This document shows, piece by piece, positions 1-6,699 of a stretch of DNA of 12,442 bases; positions within the stretch are counted from its first letter, which is position 1, and each line of letters starts with the position of its first letter. Source of the stretch: UBA1737 sp045653225 (GTDB taxonomy: Bacteria > Bacillota_I > Bacilli_A > ML615J-28 > CAG-313); the NCBI GenBank assembly GCA_045653225.1, contig JAZOLP010000045.1, positions 1-12,442 on the forward strand, in the 5' to 3' direction. The notes below the pieces were generated by a model. The model was not told where the DNA came from and did no database searches. It worked only from the letters and a program-made list of their open reading frames with translations. A program made the translations under genes and the position numbers.

Positions 1-17
1 CTTTAATGAAATCATAA
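1..17 (+). CDS. Probable 3' end of the gene leaving the right edge, if the molecule is circular
   Basis: The reading frame entered at 11371 is still open at the last base of the window. Joined to base 1 it reads on as Ala-Leu-Met-Lys-Ser and then stops with TAA at 15-17. The stop overlaps an AATAAA signal at 16-21. This is inference from the frame and the signal; a TAA within six codons is not rare by chance in DNA this AT-rich. Confidence 0.5.
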
Positions 18-21
18 TAAA
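16..21 (+). terminator. AATAAA poly(A) signal overlapping a stop codon
   Basis: TAATAAA combines the stop inferred for the rightward gene (15-17) with a canonical poly(A) signal. The opposing gene that ends at 156 has the same arrangement on the other strand, so the interval 18-150 would be a short convergent spacer. It is AT-rich and I see no gene in it. A 12-base direct repeat, TTTAATGAAATC, occurs at 2-13 and 56-67. Confidence 0.45.
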
Positions 22-150
22 AATTAAAGTTTATTTTATTTTTAAATTTATGTGTTTTAATGAAATCTTTATTTATTTTGTTTTTTGTTTTGTTTTTAAT
101 TATTATACATAAAATACATTTAATTACAATACATGATAAAAATATACATA

Positions 151-156
151 TTTATT
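151..156 (-). terminator. AATAAA poly(A) signal at the end of the 172-residue gene
   Basis: On the minus strand the stop TAA (158-156) runs directly into AATAAA (156-151). No clear AATAAA is seen on this strand between the rep stop and here, so rep transcripts may also end at this signal. Confidence 0.5.
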
Positions 157-674
157 TAATGTTCATCACATTTTCTTTTTTTAAATTCGTTTTCAATATT
201 AATGATGGATGCGTGATCAGAAATCGTTTTATTATTTAATTCTTCTTCGATTTTTTCATTATCAAAATCAGCATCATCATCATCTTCTTCTTCGATATCA
301 TCTTCATAAATATCTAATAAAAATATAACATCGATAAGATCACTGATATAAATACAAATAAGATCATCTGTAGACATACCAGAAATATTAGTTTCATTAG
401 TTTTTAAAAGTGGTCTGAGTATCTTAATATGTTCATTGATTTTTTCCAATTCTTCTTTATTAATGAGATTATGTTTAAAGAAACAATCACAAATAGTTTG
501 TACATTTTGTAATACTGCAAGTAAATATTTTTTATGATAATCCTTTTTAGTGTTATTTGAGAATTTATATTGTAATCCCATAAGTGTGTCCATTTGTTGG
601 TTTAATTTATCCATAAGGACATATTGGTCATACTTTATAAATGTTTGAGTGATATTAATATCTTCTTGAGTCAT
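156..674 (-). CDS. Unknown acidic 172-residue protein
   Basis: I do not recognise this protein. It starts at an ATG in an A-rich context (AATAAAAATG) almost identical to that of the capsid gene, and ends with TAA inside a poly(A) signal. Residues 1-115 look mostly helical, with many Lys, Leu and Asn and Cys62 and Cys64 spaced as CDC. Residues 124-148 form a strongly acidic run rich in Glu and Asp. A basic patch KKRK at residues 166-169 near the C-terminus could be a nuclear signal. There is no signal peptide or clear membrane segment. It lies downstream of rep on the same strand, with a small doubtful ORF between them, so it may share the rep transcript or have its own promoter in 690-950. 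A regulatory or DNA-mimic role would suit the acidic tail, but that is speculation. Confidence 0.75.
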   Translation of the reverse strand: MTQEDINITQTFIKYDQYVLMDKLNQQMDTLMGLQYKFSNNTKKDYHKKYLLAVLQNVQTICDCFFKHNLINKEELEKINEHIKILRPLLKTNETNISGMSTDDLICIYISDLIDVIFLLDIYEDDIEEEDDDDADFDNEKIEEELNNKTISDHASIINIENEFKKRKCDEH

Positions 675-692
675 TTTTATTATTATTAATAA

Positions 693-872
693 TTAATAGT
701 TTTTGAAATTTTGGTTTAAATAGAAATAAATTTTTTGGAAAAAAGAATTAATCTTTTGTTGGGAAATTGCACTCCTTTTATACTCTTCTAAAAGGAAATT
801 ATTATGGCAGATTTCATCGACTAATGATTGGCGGAATTCATATAAATTTGTCGTACGTTTCATATATCTCAT
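693..872 (-). CDS. Doubtful 59-residue ORF between rep and the 172-residue gene
   Basis: An ATG-started ORF (ATG at 872-870) encodes MRYMKRTTNLYEFRQ and so on, basic and rich in aromatic residues, with no recognised domain. It fills the gap between the rep stop and the next gene with 18 bases to spare, which is how a compact viral genome would place a real gene. A second in-frame Met at residue 4 is also possible. An antisense frame of similar length overlaps it (767-1033), so open length alone is not evidence. It could instead be leader sequence of the 172-residue gene. Confidence 0.35.
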   Translation of the reverse strand: MRYMKRTTNLYEFRQSLVDEICHNNFLLEEYKRSAISQQKINSFFQKIYFYLNQNFKNY

Positions 873-951
873 CAACCAATCATAATTATACGAATTACAA
901 AATAATGTATTTAATCGATGATTACGGGTTAGAATTGCAGATATCGAATAA

Positions 952-2781
952 TCATATCTCTCTTGGAGAAGACTCGACGCTTGAATCTTCAGTTCTAATT
1001 CTTTTAGAAGGCCTCCCTAAAAATTCATCTTGATCTTCGTTACTATCATTACTAGCTAAAGTGGTATTACTTTCTTCATCAGATAAAGAGACGTTACTAC
1101 TTCTTTCAACAATATTTAATATTTCAGGTGTTGGAGACCTTGAAGCTAATCTTTCCTTTCTAAAATTCAATGGTTCTATTTCTTCCATTTTTTCAATAAC
1201 TTTTTCAGTTTCATCGACAAAAATACATTCTGAATTATTAGTTAAACGGCTAGCATTTTCTGGTATAGTTTCCTTTTTACAAACAACATTTTGATAATAC
1301 CAAGTCGTCTTTGGATCAAATTCAACATAATCCGAATGACCTTCAATCCATTCAAAAGGTTCTGGTCTTTGATATAAAGGTTGATGAACATAAAAGATTT
1401 CCATATTTTTTTCAATATAATCTTGAGCAGTTTTAGATTGAAAAGTTTCTTTATAATCATAATTATTTAACCAAACCAATGGTTTTCCATTCACAATATC
1501 TTGTTTGGGTTTAAATTTGTCGGTAACTGTAATAGCATCTTGAGCACCAAAGAAAGGTTTATACCAACAGAAACTAAGACCTCTTCCTTCATCACCAGCA
1601 TCCATATCATCCATGACATTAAAGGCGGTTAATCCTTCCCAATTATCAACATTCCATACATTTTTAAAGTAACTGAAATCACCTAATAATGAAATGAGAC
1701 TGGTTTTACCTGTTCTTGAAGGACCAATAATCATTAAACCTTTTGGACGAGATTCCATCTTTTCACCAGTATTCCAACGACGAACCCAATCATTCAACCA
1801 CATAATATAATCATATAATTTCCTTGGTAACCAGAATTTAAAATCATAATTACGTTTTGGTTTAGTTGGTGGTTTTCCTTTAAACATATCGTTAATTAAT
1901 TTATTGTAATTTAAATAGTTTCCACAGTAAAACGACCAGAATTGAGAATTAGCCTTAATTTGTTTCAATAATTCAGATTTCGTCATCTTTTCATTATTTA
2001 CAGCCTTTCTTAAAAATTCAGTAAATTCTAAAAGTTCTTGACTAATATGATTTTTAGACTTTCTACCTCTCTTTTTATTATTAACCTTTTTATTCTTTTT
2101 CATCAATTCTTTAGTCTTTTTTCTTTTTAAATCATCTAAAAGTAAAATTAATTCATCAACCGTTTGAATATTACACTGATCAACGACATTTTCTTCTTCA
2201 ATTAAATACTTTAACTTTTCTTCCAATTCTTCCTTGTTTTCTAATAACCATTCATATTCTTCATCTACATTCAAATCAGGTCTACCTTCAAATAGTCTAG
2301 TTTTTAATACATAACGTAACATTTCGTACTTACTTCCATAGAATCCTTTCTTAACTTTAATATTAGCATGAGCTACTTCTAATATTTTATAACTATCATA
2401 TCCTTTTTCTTTAATCCAATCATCTAATTTCGCGACCATCTCTGCACCGTTATCCCAACCTAGTTGGGATTCTAATTCGTTTAATACAAAGTATTCTTGT
2501 GGATGTTTACCAATATAAACAGCAAGGATAGGATATTCCAATGGAATATCGTAATACTTAGTTCCTCTTATATACTTTTTCTTAACATCGTCCCAGTATA
2601 AATGAAAGTGAGTTCTCTTAATATCTTCATCTGGATCTTCTTGTGCTATAACTATTTTAGTTGTAGCAGTAAGCAGTCCATTATTCTTATAATGTTCTGT
2701 AATACGTTGAGCAGTAAGCAGTTTGTTAAAATCACTTGGATAAGTGATAAGCGCAGTGTTAAAGTTAAGTCTTTCAGACAT
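952..2781 (-). CDS. rep: Rolling-circle replication initiator (Rep): HUH endonuclease plus SF3 helicase
   Basis: This 609-residue protein would nick the origin and unwind DNA for rolling-circle replication in the host nucleus. Motif I is FNTALITYP (7-15). Motif II is the metal-binding H58-F-H60. Motif III is most likely Y157-V-L-K160, because AHANI just before it resembles the HPNI that precedes the nicking Tyr in relatives; Y89-I-G-K92 is a weaker alternative. The helicase has Walker A GPSRTGKT (353-360), Walker B FNVMDD (387-392) and motif C VWLNN (436-440). GPSRTGKT, FFGAQ and TVTDKF resemble geminivirus and genomovirus Reps. The protein is far longer than the usual 300-400 residues. The extra length is a stretch between motifs II and III, a Lys-rich linker (about 219-244) that may act as nuclear signal, and an acidic Ser-rich tail (about 545-609) with SP sites. 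The start chosen is ATG 2781; the seven codons upstream have no ATG. It ends in TGA, the only gene here that clearly does. Confidence 0.95.
   Translation of the reverse strand: MSERLNFNTALITYPSDFNKLLTAQRITEHYKNNGLLTATTKIVIAQEDPDEDIKRTHFHLYWDDVKKKYIRGTKYYDIPLEYPILAVYIGKHPQEYFVLNELESQLGWDNGAEMVAKLDDWIKEKGYDSYKILEVAHANIKVKKGFYGSKYEMLRYVLKTRLFEGRPDLNVDEEYEWLLENKEELEEKLKYLIEEENVVDQCNIQTVDELILLLDDLKRKKTKELMKKNKKVNNKKRGRKSKNHISQELLEFTEFLRKAVNNEKMTKSELLKQIKANSQFWSFYCGNYLNYNKLINDMFKGKPPTKPKRNYDFKFWLPRKLYDYIMWLNDWVRRWNTGEKMESRPKGLMIIGPSRTGKTSLISLLGDFSYFKNVWNVDNWEGLTAFNVMDDMDAGDEGRGLSFCWYKPFFGAQDAITVTDKFKPKQDIVNGKPLVWLNNYDYKETFQSKTAQDYIEKNMEIFYVHQPLYQRPEPFEWIEGHSDYVEFDPKTTWYYQNVVCKKETIPENASRLTNNSECIFVDETEKVIEKMEEIEPLNFRKERLASRSPTPEILNIVERSSNVSLSDEESNTTLASNDSNEDQDEFLGRPSKRIRTEDSSVESSPREI
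2426..2447. repeat. 22-bp exact repeat, copy inside rep
   Basis: These 22 bases recur exactly at 3162-3183, 736 bases away in control region 1. The core on the plus strand is CGCGACCATCTCTGCAC. Here it encodes AEMVAK of Rep on the minus strand. It is clearly richer in G and C than its surroundings, so a chance match of this length is very unlikely. Confidence 0.8.
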
Positions 2782-2792
2782 GGTTAGGTTAA

Positions 2793-2856
2793 GTGACACC
2801 AAAATTTTTTAATTTTGATAATATTAATGTTATAAATTGTAAAATTTAGGTGTCAC
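2793..2856. other. Origin of replication: stem-loop with CRESS-type nonanucleotide
   Basis: The arms GTGACACCAAAATTTT (2793-2808) and AAAATTTAGGTGTCAC (2841-2856) pair over 16 bases with one mismatch. They enclose a 32-base AT-rich loop. In the loop the minus strand, which is the rep sense strand, reads TAATATTAT (2826-2818). I recall this as the genomovirus-type nick site and a close variant of the geminivirus TAATATTAC. The plus strand reads TAATGTTAT at 2825-2833, so the nick strand is not settled. The hairpin ends 12 bases upstream of the rep ATG, as expected for an origin recognised by the adjacent Rep. The GC-rich base of the stem (GTGACACC/GGTGTCAC) is a candidate Rep-binding site. Confidence 0.85.
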
Positions 2857-2865
2857 CTTCTCTCC

Positions 2866-2873
2866 TTTATATA
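2866..2873 (-). promoter_or_regulatory. TATA box of rep
   Basis: The minus strand reads GGGTATATAAAGGAG, a good TATA box (TATATAAA). A start about 25-30 bases downstream would fall within the right arm or loop of the origin hairpin, leaving a leader of about 60 bases before ATG 2781. Rep bound at the origin could therefore repress its own transcription, as is known for geminiviruses. Confidence 0.65.
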
Positions 2874-2886
2874 CCCAGAGAGAATC

Positions 2887-3228
2887 ATTATCTCTTCGAG
2901 ATAATTAACCAGCAATTCATTAAATTTTTTTAATGAATCTGTATGTCATTTTGTCGGAGTTTGAAATAGAACCTATTTCAAAATATATAAAACTCTAAGT
3001 TAATTAAACTTTAACTTCATTAAACTTCAATTAATTAGAGTATAATCCACATAAGATTTCATTAATTAAACTTTAATTTTAAAACTGAAATAAAAATAGA
3101 TTACATTTTAAACTACATTGTAAAACTTCGTACATTTTACCGGAGTGAAATTAACCAATCAAATTTCGCGACCATCTCTGCACTCCTTACTTTCCATTAC
3201 CTTGCTTTACATTTCTTTTAAAATGTAA
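2887..3228. repeat. Cluster of six inverted repeats
   Basis: The hairpins are: 2887-2905, 8-bp stem ATTATCTC with loop TTC; 2915-2938, 10-bp stem ATTCATTAAA with loop TTTT; 2960-2982, 10-bp stem TTTGAAATAG with loop AAC; 2992-3041, 13 bp with one bulged G; 3120-3140, 6-bp stem GTAAAA with a 9-base loop; and 3207-3228, 8-bp stem TTACATTT with a 6-base loop. GGAGTG (3142-3147) and CACTCC (3181-3186) also form an inverted pair around the second copy of the 22-bp repeat. Stems of 10 perfect pairs with 3-4 base loops are more than base composition alone would predict. Possible roles are packaging, second-strand priming or transcription control. Confidence 0.6.
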
Positions 3229-3317
3229 TATCCGTCTTACCAATCATATTATATACTGTAGATTAAAATTGTATTACTAATACATTAAATTACTAAATAT
3301 AGTAAATTAAACTTTAA
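3004..3317. repeat. Recurring 11-mer TTAAACTTTAA
   Basis: Exact copies lie at 3004-3014, 3066-3076 and 3307-3317, and a fourth at 11205-11215 in control region 2. A near copy on the other strand is at 24-33. All those I noticed are non-coding. They may be binding sites (iterons) for Rep or a host factor. The low complexity means part of this could be chance. Confidence 0.35.
3162..3183. repeat. 22-bp exact repeat, intergenic copy
   Basis: This is the second copy of the element at 2426-2447. Similarity fades gradually beyond it: on the minus strand it encodes MVAKFDWLI against MVAKLDDWIK of Rep, then a stop twelve codons after the ATG. It looks like a relic of a duplicated piece of rep, or a short site kept in both places. 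Confidence 0.75.
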
Positions 3318-3627
3318 TTAATTTTTAATAAAAAAGTAAATAACACTGCTTAATACTGTTATTAATTAATCTGTATTGACCAATGGTATAAATTTTAATT
3401 AATATGATAATTAGACATTTAAATTAATTCTTTAATTAAACACAGCCATTTATTTTATTGGAAATATTGTAATATATGAATAGTATTGATTGGAGATAAT
3501 TCAATGTATACAATATTAGATATTAGATAAATTTTAAAGTATAAACAGAACATAAATTTCTTTGAAATAAAATTCAACTTTTTTAATATTCTGAAAACGT
3601 ATTTATTAAATTAAACAAATAAAACGA

Positions 3628-4227
3628 ATGAGTATGTCTACTGGTTGCAACCCAAGAAGATCCAGGTATTTAGAAGCTTTAAGGAGGAAAAGAAGAGAAA
3701 CCATCTTTAATGTAGAAGAGCCTTCTGTTATTCGTATCAAGAGTGAAAGTGAGGAAGAAGAAGATAAGATTTATGATGAAATTCGTAATCTTTGTTCTAT
3801 TCAAAAGAAAACAAAGTCTATGATTGCTAGTCAGTATAAGAAGTTAGAAGGAATTAGGAAAAGACGTGAATTAAGAACTGCAGTGTTAAAGGAAAGAATG
3901 AAACAAGAGGAAAAAAGAAGAAAAGAATTACAGGAAGAACGTTTGGAATTAATACCTGAATTGAGAAATGTAGCTACTCAAACAGAATATATTGTGGATC
4001 ATTCGGTAACCCGAGAATTGGATTTGCCTTTTACGGACTTTGGTAGCGCTACTATTTTAAATTTTAAATCTAAGGATGGCCATTCCATGGGCCACTTGGA
4101 TACTAACCTAGGTGATGCATTAGAAACTATTACAACTTTAGTAGATTCTAATGATGCTTTGGACTTTACTATTCGTAAAGTTCCATCGAATAAAGTGCCA
4201 GTCACTTCGAAATATTTTAAAAATTAA
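3628..4227 (+). CDS. Unknown 199-residue charged coiled-coil protein
   Basis: I do not recognise a family. The start is ATG 3628, with a second Met at residue 3; the stop is TAA. Residues 9-23 are Arg-rich and could bind nucleic acid or act as a nuclear signal. Residues 38-46 are acidic. Residues 55-112 are almost all Lys, Arg, Glu, Gln and Leu and probably form a long helix or coiled coil. The segment NVATQTEY (114-121) contains TQT, the anchor of peptides bound by dynein light chain LC8. The C-terminal part (about 122-199) looks globular or disordered, with no clear motif. There is no signal peptide or membrane segment. It is the only gene read rightward from control region 1, so it shares that region with rep. 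It may be a structural adaptor or transport factor, but that is speculation. Confidence 0.8.
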   Translation: MSMSTGCNPRRSRYLEALRRKRRETIFNVEEPSVIRIKSESEEEEDKIYDEIRNLCSIQKKTKSMIASQYKKLEGIRKRRELRTAVLKERMKQEEKRRKELQEERLELIPELRNVATQTEYIVDHSVTRELDLPFTDFGSATILNFKSKDGHSMGHLDTNLGDALETITTLVDSNDALDFTIRKVPSNKVPVTSKYFKN

Positions 4228-4511
4228 ACTGTTAAAATATTTTAAATATTAAAATTAATAGTAATATTAATATCAATAGTAATTTTAAATTTATTTTTAA
4301 ACAACTATGTATTTTATAAGAAATTGAAAGAGTGTGATTATTGATTAATTATTATTATATTTATATATGTTCTTTAATGTATTTCATGGTATATTTGGTA
4401 TAAAATAAATGTTTATATAAATAAAGGCTATTAATAAATATGATGGACGAAATATTCTATTTATTTTATTTTATAAATTATTGTGTTTGTTTATTAGATT
4501 TGTTGTGTTTA
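4228..4511. terminator. Convergent 3' ends of the 199-residue gene and the capsid locus
   Basis: No gene is supported in this AT-rich spacer. Plus-strand AATAAA signals at 4404-4409 and 4420-4425 can end the rightward gene. On the minus strand the exon 4 stop (4514-4512) overlaps AATAAA at 4513-4508, and further copies follow around 4460. An 85-codon plus-strand frame (4440-4697) is Leu/Ile/Phe-rich only because it is antisense to exon 4 and its AT-rich end. Confidence 0.55.
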
Positions 4512-5504
4512 TTATTGTTGTGGATATATACAATTAATGTAATATCTGTAACCCACATGATTGTTAGGAAATGTACCATCGTCTTTGTAGATGGGATTTG
4601 TGTGGAAAAAGATCGTGTTATTTCCAGGGAAGAAATGATGAAAATGACCTTCTGGTTCAGTTATTTCGTAATAATAGTAATCATCAGTAACACTTAAAAA
4701 AGACTTAATTATTTTATCACGGAAGAACCAGAACTTTGTTTCGTTGTCACCAATAGAGAACGTTTCGGTCATTATTACTAATTTACCTTCAGGGATTTGT
4801 TCGTTGAGATCATCTTCGTCATTTATTTTAGTGAAATCTTGGATTTGTATACGTTGTTTTAGATTTTCTGCACCATAATAAAGATCAATGAAAGTGGCAT
4901 AGAAATATGTTCCTAAATCAAGAAATCCAGGTGAACCTTGAATACCCCCATTAAGTAAAGTTGTACCGAAATTCAAAATTCTTAATGTGTTTATACTGTT
5001 TTCATCAATATTGAAAGGAGGTGTAACAGATTTATCCATTGTTAATATACCTCCGCTATACTGATTTTTGAATGTTATAGTTGAATAATTAGATGGTATT
5101 TGTGATAAAGGCATGATATCCCAACCATTTAAATATTCACTGAAAGTGAAGTTATTTAATGTTAATTCATTATTTGAAACATTTTTGATTGATATTATTT
5201 TATAATAATAAATTGTATCAAGTCTACTATCTTCTCGTTTATAAATTAAAAAGAATTTTGTTTCATTGCTAGCAATTTTTCCTGTTTCGTTTAATCTATC
5301 ATAACTGAATGAAATATCTGTTGTTTGAGAATCTGTAGTTTCACATTTTGCGTAACGTATATTAATATCACTCTGAGGGTAGATTGATTGTACAGCTGTT
5401 GTTATAGTAACTGTTCCTAAACCATCATAACCAGAATCACATCTAAATGTTTGAGTACCATCAGAATCAATTTCTATAGATTTGTTTTGGAGTCTTGGTT
5501 TAAC
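4512..5504 (-). CDS. Capsid locus exon 4: one phage-like repeat plus a 290-residue terminal domain
   Basis: This open segment has no suitable start ATG at its 5' end. It opens at an acceptor (TTTATAG, G at 5505) and begins VKPRLQNKSI. Joined to the donor at 5986 in exon 3 it continues the frame and completes the repeat: INTQ|VKPRLQNKSI matches INTTVQPRLEDKTV in exon 3. It encodes residues 961-1290 of the longest isoform. One repeat unit (VKPRLQ to GYDGLGTVTI, about 961-997) comes first. After it GTACAA stands where exons 2b and 3 have the donor GTAAGT, so this is the last exon. The rest is rich in Asn, Ile, Tyr and Phe with many predicted strands, including HFHHFFPGNN near the end, and resembles no family I know. 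It is probably a head or receptor-binding domain. An internal ATG at 5114 could start a 200-residue protein, but the open frame upstream argues against that. Confidence 0.75.
   Translation of the reverse strand, partial: VKPRLQNKSIEIDSDGTQTFRCDSGYDGLGTVTITTAVQSIYPQSDINIRYAKCETTDSQTTDISFSYDRLNETGKIASNETKFFLIYKREDSRLDTIYYYKIISIKNVSNNELTLNNFTFSEYLNGWDIMPLSQIPSNYSTITFKNQYSGGILTMDKSVTPPFNIDENSINTLRILNFGTTLLNGGIQGSPGFLDLGTYFYATFIDLYYGAENLKQRIQIQDFTKINDEDDLNEQIPEGKLVIMTETFSIGDNETKFWFFRDKIIKSFLSVTDDYYYYEITEPEGHFHHFFPGNNTIFFHTNPIYKDDGTFPNNHVGYRYYINCIYPQQ
5398..5504 (-). repeat. Fifth copy of the phage-like repeat (exon 4)
   Basis: This copy reads VKPRLQNKSI, then GYDGLGTVTI, at the start of exon 4. 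Its first residues join exactly to the truncated end of the repeat array in exon 3 when the intron is removed. It is more diverged than the others (QNKSI for EDKTV). Confidence 0.75.
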
Positions 5505-5985
5505 CTATAAACACAAATTGGTAAATAGTAAAATATAAACAATAGAAGAAATGTTAATTGTTTATTTATTTAATTTTTATTTACTTATAATTTTAATTTT
5601 AACATATAAAAGATTAAGATAATTGGATATCGAAATAATCGGATTGTAATTTTAAACTTTTAATATCAGCAATTTTAAAGGTGCCAGTACCAGAACCAGA
5701 TTTTCTTGGAACATTGGCACTTAATATGATATTTGAATTGTAAAGTAAATCTAAATTGTATGATGACGTTTGACCGATTAAACATTCGTAACCAGTATCA
5801 TTAAGTAAAACAAGATTTGATGAAGTGGATGCTGTAAACATTCCTATATAATTGTTATTAAAATCATCCTTTGATATCGTCAAATATTTGATATTTGCTT
5901 GCATTTGGATTTGATCACCACTATTTAGTTTTTGAAATTCTATTACTGGAGAAGTAGAGTTGATTGTTATTTTTTGTATACTTAC
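5505..5985 (-). other. Alternative intron joining exon 3 to exon 4
   Basis: The donor is CAA|GTAAGTATAC (GT at 5985-5984) and the acceptor TTTATAG|GTT (G at 5505). The phase is 0 at both ends. If the intron is kept, translation runs on through GTA AGT into the exon 3 terminal domain and stops at 5614. The intron carries AATAAA signals at 5581-5576 and around 5561-5570, so splicing and polyadenylation compete. Confidence 0.75.
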
Positions 5986-6699
5986 TTGAGTATTAATAGT
6001 AACAGTTCCCAGTCCATTGTAACCACCGTCGCAGGTAACTGTTTTTGTTCCATTTGTTGTTATGGGTACTACTTTGTCTTGTAATTCGATTGTTTCTGGT
6101 GTTGGAAGAGTTGTATTAACAGTTACTGTTCCTAAACCATCATAACCGGAACTAGCTGTAATATAGTTGGTTCCACTTGAATTAATATTGACTGTTTTAT
6201 CTTCAAGTCTTGGTTGTACTGTTGTATTAATAGTTACTGTTCCTAATCCATCGTAATTAGAACCATGAGTAATAGTTCGAGTACCATTAGTAGTTATTGG
6301 TATAGTTTTATCTTCAAGAATTGGTTGTACATTAATATCCAAATTAAATCCATAAAAACCTGAATATTTTCTATTAAATTCTTGTTGTTCGATAGCTTTA
6401 AAGTATGTTCCATTTTGAGTGATTGTATCTTGATAATTTAAAAGAAAAGATTTACAAACAGCTTGTTCCATTGCATAGTCACCTGTTTCGGGTGTGATAA
6501 TCTTTCTGATAAAAACTTCATCTTCAAATCTATCAAAAATGTCATTAATACTTATTGATGTATCAACATTACCAGAAACGTGTTTAGTGTTATCGACGAT
6601 GAACAAATCGAAATATTTTCCTTGATCTGGGTAAATATAAAACGTATCTACTTTATCAACCTCTAATTCACAATTATCGACATCAATCTCAGGTTCAAC
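5614..6699 (-). CDS. Capsid locus exon 3: phage-like repeat array plus alternative 123-residue terminal domain
   Basis: The segment opens right after an acceptor (TGTATATAG, G at 6700) with VEPEIDVDNCELEVDK and has no ATG at its start. An in-frame TAG forms the acceptor itself, so it cannot be read without splicing. Joined to exon 2b at 7429 it gives residues 723-1083. The order is: a 120-residue N-terminal part with YPDQGKYFDLFIVDN and TITQNGTY; three tandem repeats of about 38 residues (6330-5986); then SIQKITINS and so on to the stop at 5616-5614. The internal donor after the third repeat (CAA|GTAAGT) lets the 123-residue end be exchanged for exon 4. I do not recognise the terminal domain; it is rich in Ser, Asn and beta-forming residues. 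It lies downstream of 2b and upstream of 4 in one transcription unit. Confidence 0.75.
   Translation of the reverse strand, partial: VEPEIDVDNCELEVDKVDTFYIYPDQGKYFDLFIVDNTKHVSGNVDTSISINDIFDRFEDEVFIRKIITPETGDYAMEQAVCKSFLLNYQDTITQNGTYFKAIEQQEFNRKYSGFYGFNLDINVQPILEDKTIPITTNGTRTITHGSNYDGLGTVTINTTVQPRLEDKTVNINSSGTNYITASSGYDGLGTVTVNTTLPTPETIELQDKVVPITTNGTKTVTCDGGYNGLGTVTINTQVSIQKITINSTSPVIEFQKLNSGDQIQMQANIKYLTISKDDFNNNYIGMFTASTSSNLVLLNDTGYECLIGQTSSYNLDLLYNSNIILSANVPRKSGSGTGTFKIADIKSLKLQSDYFDIQLS
5986..6330 (-). repeat. Three tandem copies of the phage-like repeat (exon 3)
   Basis: The units read VQPILEDKTI to NYDGLGTVTINTT, VQPRLEDKTV to GYDGLGTVTVNTT, and a longer-linked LQDKVVPITTNGTKTV to GYNGLGTVTINTQ. 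The pattern is PxLxDKTVxx(T)NGTxTVxxxxGYDGLGTVTIN. From memory, sequences of the form 'NGTYT...GYDGxxxVTVNV' are very common in tail and surface proteins of phages of Firmicutes. This is recognition by eye, not a search result. Confidence 0.8.

Larger units (their letters stand above)
2857..3627. promoter_or_regulatory. Control region 1: intergenic region between rep and the rightward 199-residue gene
   Basis: No convincing gene lies here. The left part (2857-3230) holds the rep TATA box, six small hairpins and the 22-bp repeat. The right part (3230-3627) is very AT-rich. CCAAT-like motifs occur at 3155-3160, 3240-3246 and 3379-3384 and, inverted, at 3487-3493. ACCAATCATATT (3239-3250) recurs in control region 2 at 11229-11240. 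TATA-like sequences at 3387-3392 (just after a CCAAT) and 3540-3546 could drive the rightward gene at 3628. The promoter reading is inference. Confidence 0.6.

Noticed and set aside
767..1033. 88-codon plus-strand ORF over the rep 3' end
   Set aside because: It is antisense to rep and the small ORF at 693-872, has no recognisable domain and no promoter.
2329..2334. GTAAGT within rep on the minus strand, a possible intron as in mastrevirus or genomovirus rep
   Set aside because: The rep frame is unbroken through this point, and splicing here would remove the nicking-Tyr region. The sequence is explained by the codons for Ser-Lys; I saw no acceptor that would improve the gene.
952..2781. UGA read as Trp or Cys throughout the genome
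   Set aside because: All Trp codons checked are TGG and all Cys codons TGT or TGC in long frames with no internal TGA, so reassignment would have to be extremely rare.
3112..3179. Short minus-strand ORF starting MVAKFDWLI in control region 1 as a gene
   Set aside because: Only twelve codons, with no donor or acceptor that joins it convincingly to rep; better explained as a duplicated fragment.
4440..4697. 85-codon plus-strand ORF with membrane-like sequence
   Set aside because: The hydrophobicity comes from reading the opposite strand of exon 4 and its AT-rich end; no independent signal supports it.
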